The position numbers were made by a program, and so were the translations under genes. Positions 7,189 through 15,494 of a stretch of 21,697 nucleotides of DNA are shown here, piece after piece. The number at the start of each line of letters is the position of its first letter. Within the stretch, counting starts at the first letter, position 1. Below the pieces are notes generated by a model. It did no database searches. It had not been told where the DNA came from and saw only the letters and a program-made list of their open reading frames with translations. The DNA is from CAYWFU01 sp964457585 (lineage in GTDB: Bacteria; JACRDZ01): NCBI GenBank assembly GCA_964457585.1, contig CAYWFU010000047.1, forward strand, positions 1-21,697. Reading direction: 5' to 3'.

Positions 7189-7225
7189 TCTCAATTAGCT
7201 GAATCAGTTTCGATATTCACATTAA
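7183..7225 (-). repeat. Right copy of 43-bp perfect inverted repeat
   Basis: Exact reverse complement of 332-374. It contains the TAG stop of the surface-protein C-terminal ORF (7186-7188) and, on the other strand, the last two codons and the TGA stop (7217-7219) of the M16 peptidase. No hairpin or T-tract is visible between these convergent genes. Confidence 0.9.
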
Positions 7226-8476
7226 TATTTTACTTATTTTTTCTTTTATTTTATTATTAACATCACCAATCATGGAAATTGTGAATTTTTTTGGCTGCAG
7301 TAATTCTTGAGCAATGTTAAGTATATCTTCTTTTTTAACAGCATCAATATTTTGAAAGATTTCATCTATTGTAGTCTGATGCTGAAAATATATTTCTGAT
7401 TTAGCTAAATGTCCCATTCTGCTCTCGGTGCTTTCAGTATTAAGAGTAATCCCGCCTTTTAGCTGTTCTTTAGTATTCATCAGCTCTTTATCGGGTATAT
7501 GTTCATTTTTAAGTTTATTAAACTCGTCCGCAATAATTTTTAATACTTTTTCAAAATTACTTTCTTTTGTTCCGGCATATACTGAAAAAATTCCTCCATT
7601 GCGATATGAAGATTGATATGAATATATATTATAAACTAATCCATGTTTTTCTCTGACTGATTGAAATAACCGCGAACTCATGCTGCCGCCGAGCAGAGAA
7701 TTAAATAAATATAAATGATATCGTTTTGGATTTGTAAAATCTAAACCGGATGTCCCAAGACAAAAATGAATTTGCTCCAATTTTTTTTTCTTAATAATGA
7801 TACTGCTATGCGCTGCAGGTGAGGTATTATCTGGAATAATATTCCCTTTTGGTATTGTGTTAAATAGGTTTTCAATATCTTTAAAAAATTGGGAAACCTT
7901 TAAATTCCCTGCCGCTGTAATTACAACATTACTGCCGCAATACTGCTTATTGGAATAATTTATTAAATCTTCACGAGTGAATTTATTAATATTTTCTTCT
8001 GTCCCGAGAATAGATAAACTTAAGGGATGTCCTTTCCAGATTGCACTGGCAAATAAATCATGAACCTGTTCTTGAGGAGAATCTTCATGCATAAAAATTT
8101 CTTCGTGAACAACCCCTTTTTCTTTTACTATTTCTTCAGACGGGAAAATTGAATTTGCAAACATATCATGCAGAACATCAAGAGCAAGAGGTAAATGATT
8201 ATCAAGAACTTTTGCGCTATAACAGGTAAATTCACGTCCTGTAAAAGCTTCAAGCTGTCCGCCAACACTATCCAATTCTTCAGCAATTTCTTTTGCAGTG
8301 CGTTTATTAGTCCCTTTAAAAAGCATATGCTCTAAAAAGTGAGAAATACCATTTATAGAATTGTCTTCAGAAGCAGAACCGGCAAGTATCCATATTCCAA
8401 TAGTTACTGAACGTAAATAAGGGAGTTCTTCTGCAATCACACGCAAGCCATTAGGTAATACAATTTTATCTATCAT
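7217..8476 (-). CDS. M16B-family zinc peptidase (PNPase-linked processing-protease type)
   Basis: A 419-residue, two-half peptidase of the pitrilysin/mitochondrial-processing-peptidase family. The inverted zinc motif is present: H46-F-L-E49-H50 within ISHFLEHMLFKGT, and the distal metal ligand fits E126 in VVHEEIFMHEDSP, 76 residues on. The opening VLPNGLRVIAEELP and the second half (GTSGLDFTNPKRYHLYLFNSLLGG, MSSRLFQSVREKHGLVY) are diagnostic. Length is normal for the subgroup. Its ATG overlaps the end of pnp by 11 bases, and the pnp-M16 pairing is common in bacteria, for example in Bacillus and its relatives. It has no signal peptide, so it is probably cytoplasmic; its substrate is unknown. 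The last codons KILM and the stop come partly from the 43-bp repeat. Confidence 0.9.
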   Translation of the reverse strand: MIDKIVLPNGLRVIAEELPYLRSVTIGIWILAGSASEDNSINGISHFLEHMLFKGTNKRTAKEIAEELDSVGGQLEAFTGREFTCYSAKVLDNHLPLALDVLHDMFANSIFPSEEIVKEKGVVHEEIFMHEDSPQEQVHDLFASAIWKGHPLSLSILGTEENINKFTREDLINYSNKQYCGSNVVITAAGNLKVSQFFKDIENLFNTIPKGNIIPDNTSPAAHSSIIIKKKKLEQIHFCLGTSGLDFTNPKRYHLYLFNSLLGGSMSSRLFQSVREKHGLVYNIYSYQSSYRNGGIFSVYAGTKESNFEKVLKIIADEFNKLKNEHIPDKELMNTKEQLKGGITLNTESTESRMGHLAKSEIYFQHQTTIDEIFQNIDAVKKEDILNIAQELLQPKKFTISMIGDVNNKIKEKISKILM

Positions 8477-10568
8477 GTTTTTTTGATTTCTCGTCTTCTC
8501 CCATTGCTGCTTTTCTGCTTAAATTTATTCTTCCCTGCTTATCAATTTCAAGAACTTTCACTAAAATCTCATCACCTTCTTTAACTATTTCTGAAACTTC
8601 CTTTACATGATAATCAGCAAGCTGAGAAATATGTACCAGTCCTTCTTTACCTGGCAATACTTCAACAAAAGCGCCAAAAGCCACGATACGCATAACTTTA
8701 CCCATATATAGTTTACCTACTTCAACATCTTCGGTAAGGTATTTAATCATTTCCATTGCGCGATCAATATCTTTTTCAACTGCTGATGCGATAACTACTT
8801 TGCCATCATCTTCAATATCAATTTTTACACCTGTTTCTTCAATAATATTTCGTATGATTTTTCCACCGGGGCCAATAACATCTTTAATTTTTTCTTTGTT
8901 AATGTAAATAGTAACAATTCTAGGAGCATAAGATGAAAGTTTACCGCGCGGTGAGGACATCACATCCTGCATTTTCTCAAGAATACGCATTCTTCCTTCT
9001 TTTGCTTCATTAAGAGCTTGAGTGAGTATATTTAAAGATACACTATCAATTTTAATATCCATTTGAAGAGAAGTTATCCCTTTTTCTGTACCTGCAACCT
9101 TGAAATCCATATCTCCAAGATGATCTTCCATTCCTAATATATCACTTAAGATAGCAATATCATCATTTTCTTTTATAAGACCCATTGCAATACCTGCAAC
9201 TGATCGCTTTATTTGTACACCGGCATCCATAAGCGCAAGAGAGCCTCCGCAAACTGTTGCCATTGAAGAAGAACCGTTTGATTCAAGTATTTCAGAAACA
9301 ATTCGGATCGTATATGGAAATCCTTCTTTGTCAGGAAGAACAGCTCTCAAAGCCATTTCAGCTAAATGCCCATGCCCTATTTCTCGTCTTCCCGGTCCCA
9401 TAAATCTTCCTGTTTCACCGACACTAAAAGGCGGGAAATTATAATGGAGAAGAAAGGTTTCTCTGCGATCACCTTCAATATCATCTATTATTTGTTCGTC
9501 AACAGACGTACCAAGTGTAACTACAGCCAGAGCTTGTGTTTCACCGCGTGTAAATAAAGCTGAACCATGTGTACGAGGGAGTAATCCAACTTCAATTGAG
9601 ATTGGTCTTATATCTTTTAAACCGCGGCCATCGCATCTTAATTTTTCTTTTAAGATACGTGTACGGAATAATTCCCGTTCCATTTCACTAAATACTTCCA
9701 TGACTTCTTTGTCTTTTTCAGGAAAAATTTCCTTAAAATGATCAGAAGTTTTTAATTTTAATTCATCAAGTTTTTTATAAAGAGATAATTTTTCTGAAAT
9801 TTTAAGAGCTGCTTTCAGATCTTCAATAATATATTCTCTTACAGCTTTTTTTATATCTTCATTTATAACAAATAAAGAAATATCCTTTTTTGCTTTACCG
9901 CATTTAAGAGCTAATGTTTCCTGAATAGCAATAATTTGCTTTATTGCTTCATGCCCAATTTTAAGCGCTTCTAATATCTCATCTTCAGCTACTTCATTAG
10001 AAAAAGATTCAACCATAGTGATACCATTTTTAGTTCCTGCAGCAACCAGGTTGATTGAGCTTTTTGCTATTAATTCATAAGTAGGATTAATAATATATTC
10101 TCCATCAACTTTTCCAATTCGTACAGATCCTGTAGGCCCATTGAATGGTATATCTGAAATAGCCAATGCTGCGGAACTGCCTATCATTGCAAGAACATCT
10201 GGAGGATTTATATTATCAGTTGATAATACCTGCGGTGCAATCTGCACTTCATTTCTGAATCCTTCTGGAAATAAAGGTCTTATTGGCCGATCTATTAATC
10301 TGGAGACCAGAATTTCCTTGGTGTTTGGTTTGCTTTCACGTTTAATAAATCCACCTGGAATTTTTCCTGCTGCATAAGCTCTTTCACGATATTCAACTGT
10401 AAGTGGAAAGAAATCTGTTTCCAGTGGGTTTTTAGATTGTGTTACAGCAACAAGCACAACAGAATCACCGCTGCGAATGAGAACGGATCCGTTAGCTTGT
10501 TTTGCAAGTTTTCCTGTTTCAATAGTAAATTTAAATCCAAATAGATCCGCCTCTATTTTTTCAACCAT
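8466..10568 (-). CDS. pnp: Polyribonucleotide nucleotidyltransferase (PNPase)
   Basis: At 700 residues this is full length for PNPase, the phosphorolytic 3'-to-5' exoribonuclease that degrades mRNA and can add A-rich tails. Two RNase PH-like domains are visible. The first starts DLFGFKFTIETGKLAKQANGS and contains PGGFIKRESKPN. The second contains CDGRGLKDIRPIS, HGSALFTRGETQ and the GGSLALMDAGV core, with an alpha-helical linker between them. The KH domain carries the GPGG loop at 566-569 (VIGPGGKIIRNIIEETG). The S1 domain follows at about 618-687 (GKVMRIVAFGAFVEVLPGKEGLVHISQ). AGGAGG precedes the ATG by 8-9 bases. It lies 28 bases downstream of rpsO, the conserved rpsO-pnp arrangement. Confidence 0.97.
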   Translation of the reverse strand: MVEKIEADLFGFKFTIETGKLAKQANGSVLIRSGDSVVLVAVTQSKNPLETDFFPLTVEYRERAYAAGKIPGGFIKRESKPNTKEILVSRLIDRPIRPLFPEGFRNEVQIAPQVLSTDNINPPDVLAMIGSSAALAISDIPFNGPTGSVRIGKVDGEYIINPTYELIAKSSINLVAAGTKNGITMVESFSNEVAEDEILEALKIGHEAIKQIIAIQETLALKCGKAKKDISLFVINEDIKKAVREYIIEDLKAALKISEKLSLYKKLDELKLKTSDHFKEIFPEKDKEVMEVFSEMERELFRTRILKEKLRCDGRGLKDIRPISIEVGLLPRTHGSALFTRGETQALAVVTLGTSVDEQIIDDIEGDRRETFLLHYNFPPFSVGETGRFMGPGRREIGHGHLAEMALRAVLPDKEGFPYTIRIVSEILESNGSSSMATVCGGSLALMDAGVQIKRSVAGIAMGLIKENDDIAILSDILGMEDHLGDMDFKVAGTEKGITSLQMDIKIDSVSLNILTQALNEAKEGRMRILEKMQDVMSSPRGKLSSYAPRIVTIYINKEKIKDVIGPGGKIIRNIIEETGVKIDIEDDGKVVIASAVEKDIDRAMEMIKYLTEDVEVGKLYMGKVMRIVAFGAFVEVLPGKEGLVHISQLADYHVKEVSEIVKEGDEILVKVLEIDKQGRINLSRKAAMGEDEKSKKHDR

Positions 10569-10596
10569 AAAAAAAATTCCTCCTTATGAATTAAAA

Positions 10597-10860
10597 TTAT
10601 CTTCTAATTCCTAACTGCCCAATTAGTTTTTTGTATTTTTCTGATTCTCTGCTTTTTAAATAATCCAATAAATGACGACGCTGCCCGACTAATTTAAGAA
10701 GACCGCGCCTGGAATGATGATCTTTTTTGTGTTTTTCAAAATGTAATGTTAATTCATTAATTCTTTCTGTCAAAAGTGCAATTTGTACTTCTGATGAACC
10801 AGTATCTTTGTCATGCGTTCTAAATTTTTCAATAACGTTTTTTTTCTTATCTTTATCCAT
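10597..10860 (-). CDS. rpsO: Small-subunit ribosomal protein S15
   Basis: S15 binds the central domain of 16S rRNA and helps form bridges to the large subunit. Almost the whole protein is diagnostic: GSSEVQIALLTERINELT, HKKDHHSRRGLLKLVGQRR, LLDYLK and the end LGIRR. I chose the ATG at 10860 (87 residues, MDKDKKKNVIEKF), which matches the family's N-terminal length. An in-frame GTG at 10875 would add five residues (MKKAK), but it overlaps the Shine-Dalgarno sequence itself (AGGAGGTG), leaving no spacing. The ATG is 12-14 bases downstream of that site, slightly long. Upstream lies a structured gap (see the leader entry), in keeping with known S15 autoregulation. Confidence 0.95.
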   Translation of the reverse strand: MDKDKKKNVIEKFRTHDKDTGSSEVQIALLTERINELTLHFEKHKKDHHSRRGLLKLVGQRRHLLDYLKSRESEKYKKLIGQLGIRR

Positions 10861-10899
10861 TTTTGCCTTTTTCACCTCCTATTTTTATTTTATCTCCTA

Positions 10900-10972
10900 A
10901 GGGCTTGCGAAAATGCCAACTTATTTTTTCGCAAGCCCTAAAACCCTGAAAATCGTTGGCAATTCGATTTTC
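10900..10972 (-). promoter_or_regulatory. Structured leader of rpsO with complementary hairpin loops
   Basis: Hairpin A: AGGGCTTGCGAAAA (10900-10913) pairs perfectly with 10926-10939, with a 12-base loop. Hairpin B: GAAAATCG (10948-10955) pairs with CGATTTTC (10965-10972), with a 9-base loop. Loop A contains TGCCAA (10914-10919) and loop B contains TTGGCA (10956-10961), which are complementary and could form a 6-bp kissing interaction. On the transcribed minus strand hairpin A is not followed by a T-tract, so it is not a standard terminator. It ends about 18 bases before the rpsO ribosome site. A role in S15 feedback is inference. Confidence 0.5.
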
Positions 10973-11011
10973 TGAGTAGCAGGATAATTAATATCTTTTG
11001 TTAATTGATAT

Positions 11012-11911
11012 TTAAATATTAAAAACACGTTTTATTAATATTTTTTTATTATAAACATCTTTTTGCCCAAGTGCAAGCAATACTTTTGTAAATGAGAATA
11101 TTTTTACCATAATATCACAATTTATATTATCAATATTTTCCTCAACTGAAGATTGATTTAATGGCACTCCATGTTTTACCAGTATTTCTTTTTCCGGTTT
11201 TATTGTAATTGTCTGAAGCTCGGGTAGAGCTTTATCTATTGAAATTAAATTTTCCAGAATATTTTCAGGTTGATTAAATTTTGCAAGTTCAATAGAATTT
11301 TCTAATCTGAAATCACCTGATCTGATTCTTGTTAATTCTTCAAGATAAGCTCCACAGCCCAAATCGTTACCAATATTATGACATAATGTCCGGATATAAG
11401 TCCCTTTGCTGCATTCTATATGAAATTTCATTCTTTGTGAATCACGCTCAAGTAATACCAGTTTTTTTATATTAACTTTACGAGCTGGCAATACAATTTC
11501 TTTTTGCTGACGTGCTAAATTATAAAGTCTTTCTCCTTTATAATGCAAAGCAGAATACATTGGCGGAATATGTTCAATTTCACCCCGATTTTTTTTTAGT
11601 ACTTCTGCTAATTTTTCATCAGATATATCTTCTACATTATTAGCAGTTAAAATTTTACCTGTTCTATCAAGAGTATCTGTTGTTTTACCTAAAGCAGCAA
11701 TTGCAATATACTCTTTATCTGCATTTATTAAGTAAGGAACAATTTTTGTTGCTTCTCCTAAAAGTATTACCAGCACTCCAGTAGCAATAGGATCCAATGT
11801 TCCGGCATGCCCAACTTTACGAAAACCGGATACTTTCCTGATTTTCTTAACAACTGCAAATGAACTGATGTTTGGAGGTTTATTTATATTTAAAATCCCA
11901 TTCGGTATCAT
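11012..11911 (-). CDS. truB: tRNA pseudouridine(55) synthase
   Basis: A 299-residue TruB, which converts U55 in the T-arm of tRNAs to pseudouridine. The opening GILNINKPPNISSFAVVKKIR and the catalytic motif GHAGTLDPIATGVL are clear. D40 is the catalytic aspartate. Later motifs include IPPMYSALHYKGERLYNLAR and CSKGTYIRTLCHNIGNDLGCGAYL, both typical of the family. The C-terminal third is less conserved, as in other TruBs. It starts 4 bases after nrnA, so it is translationally coupled within the operon. The ribosome site is weak. The usual downstream ribF is missing; instead there is a gap of about 150 bases before rpsO. Confidence 0.95.
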   Translation of the reverse strand: MIPNGILNINKPPNISSFAVVKKIRKVSGFRKVGHAGTLDPIATGVLVILLGEATKIVPYLINADKEYIAIAALGKTTDTLDRTGKILTANNVEDISDEKLAEVLKKNRGEIEHIPPMYSALHYKGERLYNLARQQKEIVLPARKVNIKKLVLLERDSQRMKFHIECSKGTYIRTLCHNIGNDLGCGAYLEELTRIRSGDFRLENSIELAKFNQPENILENLISIDKALPELQTITIKPEKEILVKHGVPLNQSSVEENIDNINCDIMVKIFSFTKVLLALGQKDVYNKKILIKRVFNI

Positions 11912-11915
11912 CTAT

Positions 11916-12878
11916 TTATAATTCTTCTTCCGCTTTCTTGATTACTTTTTTTATTATACTATTTAAATCTCCTTTAATAACACAGCCGCTGGCTCTTTTA
12001 TGTCCTCCGCCTCCAAAAAAACCTGTTATTTTATTTGTATCTGCAAATTCTTTGGACCGCATGCTTACCTTAATAAAACCATCTTCCGCTTCACGGAAAA
12101 AAATTCCTATTTCTACTCCTTCAACTGTCCTGGTATAATTTACAAATCCTTCTGTATGTTCACCTTTAGCTGAAGTAGACTGCATCATTTTTTGAGTTAC
12201 AAACATATAGCTGATTTTACCATTAGCTTTTAAGGTTAATGTCTGTAAAGCAATTCCAAGAAGATGCATTGAACATAGAGCATTGTTCTCATATATTTTT
12301 TTAGCAATTTTTTCCGGGTAAATTCCGCAATTCACTAATTCTGCTGCTGAACTAAACGCACCGCTTGTGGTATTTTCATATTTGTATCCACCTGTATCTG
12401 TCATAATAGCAGAGTATAAACACATTGCAATATCTTTATCCGGAGATAATTTTAATTTTTTTAATAATCTAAATATTAATTCACCAGTAGAAGATGCCGT
12501 ATAATCAACATAATTTAAATGTCCAAAATTAATATTACTGATATGATGATCAATATTAATAATAGTTTTTGCTGATTCAATATTTATTGGTAATTTCCCG
12601 GCACGCTTTAGATCACCGCAATCTAATACAATAACAATATCAAAAAGTATTTTTTTTGAATATTTCGTTTTTTTGGCACTGCTAAAAGGCAGAAATTCAT
12701 AAATATGAGGGATAGGATCTGCATCGATAATATAAACTTTTTTATTCAATAATTTTTTTAAAATTCCATATAATGCAAGCTGTGAACCTACTGAATCCCC
12801 ATCAGGATTTATATGAGAAATAATAACAAAATTATCATTTTGTTCTATAACATTAGCTATCTTTTTTAAATTATCCAT
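11916..12878 (-). CDS. nrnA: DHH-family oligoribonuclease/pAp phosphatase (NrnA-like)
   Basis: A 320-residue DHH-DHHA1 phosphoesterase. NrnA enzymes degrade very short RNAs left by exonucleases such as PNPase and can dephosphorylate pAp. DHH-domain metal ligands are visible: H22, D26 and D28 in SHINPDGDSVGSQ, D86 in VLDCGD, and D110-H111-H112 in INIDHHISN. The C-terminal DHHA1 domain ends with the substrate loop FGGGGHKRASGC (about 290-301). Its start codon overlaps the rbfA stop by one base (TAATG), so the genes are coupled. Position between rbfA and truB is common in bacteria. Biochemical specificity within the family (NrnA versus other DHH proteins) is inferred from length and context. Confidence 0.9.
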   Translation of the reverse strand: MDNLKKIANVIEQNDNFVIISHINPDGDSVGSQLALYGILKKLLNKKVYIIDADPIPHIYEFLPFSSAKKTKYSKKILFDIVIVLDCGDLKRAGKLPINIESAKTIINIDHHISNINFGHLNYVDYTASSTGELIFRLLKKLKLSPDKDIAMCLYSAIMTDTGGYKYENTTSGAFSSAAELVNCGIYPEKIAKKIYENNALCSMHLLGIALQTLTLKANGKISYMFVTQKMMQSTSAKGEHTEGFVNYTRTVEGVEIGIFFREAEDGFIKVSMRSKEFADTNKITGFFGGGGHKRASGCVIKGDLNSIIKKVIKKAEEEL

Positions 12879-13234
12879 TATTGATTTTTATCTTCATCAT
12901 GTATTACTTTTAAAATATTTTCTATTTTACTTGAACGCTCCAAAGTATCATCAAATTTAAAAACAATTTCAGGAACATAACGTAGACTGATGCGTTGTCC
13001 AATTTCTTTGCGTACAAATCCACTTGCGCTAGCAAGTCCTGCAAGAGCCTGTTTTTTTGCTTTTTCATCTCCATAAACTGTAATGTAAATTTTTGCATAT
13101 CTCAGGTCATCAGTAACTTCTACATCTGAAACAGTAACAAATCCTATACGGGGATCTCGTATTTTTTTTTGAATAATATCACTGACTTCCTCATGTATTA
13201 GTTCATTTATTCTGGAAATTCTACGTGAAGACAT
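12878..13234 (-). CDS. rbfA: 30S ribosome-binding factor RbfA
   Basis: A 118-residue protein of normal length. RbfA binds the nascent small subunit and assists late 16S rRNA maturation, especially at low temperature. Diagnostic stretches are the N-terminal SSRRISRINELIHEEVSDII, then IRDPRIGFVTVSDVEVTDDLRYAKIYITV, and the end LRYVPEIVFKFDDTLERSSKIENIL. The KH-like fold is implied by these. It follows infB by 10 bases and overlaps nrnA by one base, the conserved infB-rbfA order. Confidence 0.96.
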   Translation of the reverse strand: MSSRRISRINELIHEEVSDIIQKKIRDPRIGFVTVSDVEVTDDLRYAKIYITVYGDEKAKKQALAGLASASGFVRKEIGQRISLRYVPEIVFKFDDTLERSSKIENILKVIHDEDKNQ

Positions 13235-13244
13235 TTTAAATTCC

Positions 13245-15473
13245 TTACAATTTTTGCAGTACTTGTTCTATTTTATAAGCTTCAATAATATCTCCCGGTT
13301 CAATATTATTAAAACCATTTAATATTATTCCACATTCAAAATTAGCTTGAACGGATTTGACATCATCCTTAAATCTCTTTAGAGATTGAATCTTGCCTTT
13401 AAAAATTTCTTTATTCTGCCGTAAAACTTTTGCGATTGAATTTCTTAGTATTTCACCGTCAAGAACATAACTTCCTGCAATATTACCGGTTTTTGAAATA
13501 TGAAATATTGTACGCACCTCAGCTTTACCTGAATACACTTCTTCATATACCGGTTCTAATAAACCTTCCATTGCTGCTTTAACAACATTAATCAATTCAT
13601 ATATAATGTTGAAAATTTTAATTTCAACATTTTCTCTTTCGGCAAATTCAGAAGCTTTTGATTCAATTTTGACATTAAATCCCAGAATTATTGCATCAGA
13701 TGCTGATGCCAGCATAACATCTGTTTCAGTAATATTCCCGGTTGCACTGTGTATGACTCTTAATTTTATATTAGAAGTTTCAAAAGAACTTAATGCTCCT
13801 GCAATCGCTTCCATTGAACCCTGAACATCAGCTTTTATAATTATATTTAATTCTTTTATATTTCCTTCTTTAATTTTTTTATATAAATCTTCAAGAGTAA
13901 TATGTTGTTTGGCGCCCAATACTTTTTCCCGCTGTATATCCTGTCGTTTCATGCTGATCTCACGAGCGATTTTTTCATTTTTTGCAACCTGAAATAAGTC
14001 TCCGGATTGAGGTACGCCAGAACAACCCAATATCTCAACAGGTGTAGATGGTTCCGCTGCAATGATTTTTTTACCAATATCGTTGTACATAGCGCGGATT
14101 TTACCATAAAAAGCTCCTGTTACGAAAGAATCTCCAACTTTGAGAGTCCCTTCCTGAACTAAAACAGTTGCAACAGATCCTCTTCCTTTATCCAGTTTAG
14201 CTTCCAGTATTATACCTTTTGCCATTTTATCAGGGTTTGCTTTAAGTTCCAGCATTTCTGCTTCAAGAAGAATCATCTCAAGCAGATTTTCCAATCCAAT
14301 TTTTTGTTTGGCTGAAATTTCAGTATAAATCGTTTTCCCGCCCCATTCTTCTGGAACAAGACCAAGATCGGACAATTGTCTCTTTACTCTATCAGGATTA
14401 GCTTCAGGTTTATCAATTTTGTTTATCGCAACTATTATTGGTACTTGTGCTGATTTAGCATGATCAATAGCTTCAATAGTCTGAGGCATTACACCGTCAT
14501 CTGCCGCGACTACTAATACAACTATATCTGTAGCCTGAGCTCCTCTTGCGCGCATTGCAGTAAATGCAGCATGACCGGGTGTATCAAGAAAAACAATTTT
14601 CCCTTTTTTTAGTTCAACAAGATAAGCTCCAATATGTTGAGTTATCCCTCCAGCTTCAGTATCTATAATATTAGTTGCTCTTATAGCATCAAGAAGTTTT
14701 GTTTTTCCATGATCTACGTGTCCCATAATAGTTACAACCGGTGAACGCGGTTTTAAATATTTTGGATCTTCTTTTTCTTCCTTCTCGCAAAGTATATCTT
14801 CTCCATAAAGAGGAACATGCTCTATTTCATGACCAAATTCACCTGCTACAAGTGTTGCTGTATCAATATCTAATCTTTGATTAATAGCGGCAAAAATCCC
14901 AAGTTCAATCATTTTTTTAATAAGTTCAGTGGAAGCAAGGGACATTTTTTGTGCAAGTTCACTGACAATAATTCCATCAGAATTGACTTTAATTACAATC
15001 TGTTTTACAGGTTCTTCAACTTTTACTTCCTCAATTTCTTTTGGTTTTATTTCTTCTATTGGTTCTTCTAATACAGGTTCAGCTTTTTTTTCTTCCTTAA
15101 TTGGTTCTGCAATTATAGGCTCAGCTTTTTTTTCTTCTTTTACTACTGAGATTTTAGGCTCTTTAAGAGGTTCTGCTGTTTTAGGTTCTGATACCGCAGC
15201 AATTGGTTCTTCTTTCTTTTTTGGTCTACCTCTGGATTTATGTATTTTTATTTCAATATGAACTGCTGATTTTTCAGCTTCTTTTTTTTCTACTTTAGAT
15301 GAAACTTTTCCAGTAATAGTTTTATGCGCATAAATTTCATGTAATTTTTTTATTGTTACATCATCCAATGATGACATATGATTCTTGACACTTATTCCTA
15401 TTTCATCTAATTTTTTTAACAGGGATTTACTATCTGTCCCCAATTCTTTAGCAATTTCATGAACTCTACTCAC
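13245..15473 (-). CDS. infB: Translation initiation factor IF-2
   Basis: A 742-residue GTPase that brings initiator fMet-tRNA to the 30S subunit and promotes subunit joining. The N-terminal IF2_N-type segment (MSRVHEIAKELG) is followed by a Lys/Glu/Pro/Ala-rich linker (about 60-155). The linker contains an RGRPKKK patch and a 14-residue near-repeat (EEKKAEPIIAEPIK), matched by a 42-bp periodicity in the DNA. A second IF2_N segment lies at about 161-215. The GTPase has GHVDHGKT (251-258), DTPGHAAFTAMRARG and NKIDKP. The following beta-barrel domains and the C2 tRNA-binding domain (IIKADVQGSMEAI onward) are present. I use the GTG at 15473 because GGGGGA lies 7 bases upstream. It sits 21 bases after nusA with no ylxR/ylxQ between. 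Confidence 0.97.
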   Translation of the reverse strand: MSRVHEIAKELGTDSKSLLKKLDEIGISVKNHMSSLDDVTIKKLHEIYAHKTITGKVSSKVEKKEAEKSAVHIEIKIHKSRGRPKKKEEPIAAVSEPKTAEPLKEPKISVVKEEKKAEPIIAEPIKEEKKAEPVLEEPIEEIKPKEIEEVKVEEPVKQIVIKVNSDGIIVSELAQKMSLASTELIKKMIELGIFAAINQRLDIDTATLVAGEFGHEIEHVPLYGEDILCEKEEKEDPKYLKPRSPVVTIMGHVDHGKTKLLDAIRATNIIDTEAGGITQHIGAYLVELKKGKIVFLDTPGHAAFTAMRARGAQATDIVVLVVAADDGVMPQTIEAIDHAKSAQVPIIVAINKIDKPEANPDRVKRQLSDLGLVPEEWGGKTIYTEISAKQKIGLENLLEMILLEAEMLELKANPDKMAKGIILEAKLDKGRGSVATVLVQEGTLKVGDSFVTGAFYGKIRAMYNDIGKKIIAAEPSTPVEILGCSGVPQSGDLFQVAKNEKIAREISMKRQDIQREKVLGAKQHITLEDLYKKIKEGNIKELNIIIKADVQGSMEAIAGALSSFETSNIKLRVIHSATGNITETDVMLASASDAIILGFNVKIESKASEFAERENVEIKIFNIIYELINVVKAAMEGLLEPVYEEVYSGKAEVRTIFHISKTGNIAGSYVLDGEILRNSIAKVLRQNKEIFKGKIQSLKRFKDDVKSVQANFECGIILNGFNNIEPGDIIEAYKIEQVLQKL

Positions 15474-15494
15474 TAATGCATCCCCCCTGTTTTT

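Noticed and set aside
322..7233. Possible target-site duplication: TATTTTCTAC left of the repeat and TATTTTAC right of it
   Set aside because: The two differ by a two-base insertion and are low-complexity AT sequence, so they do not count as evidence of transposition.
10900..10939. Intrinsic terminator between truB and rpsO
   Set aside because: On the transcribed strand the stem is followed by TAGGAGATAAAA-type sequence without a U-tract, so termination is unlikely.
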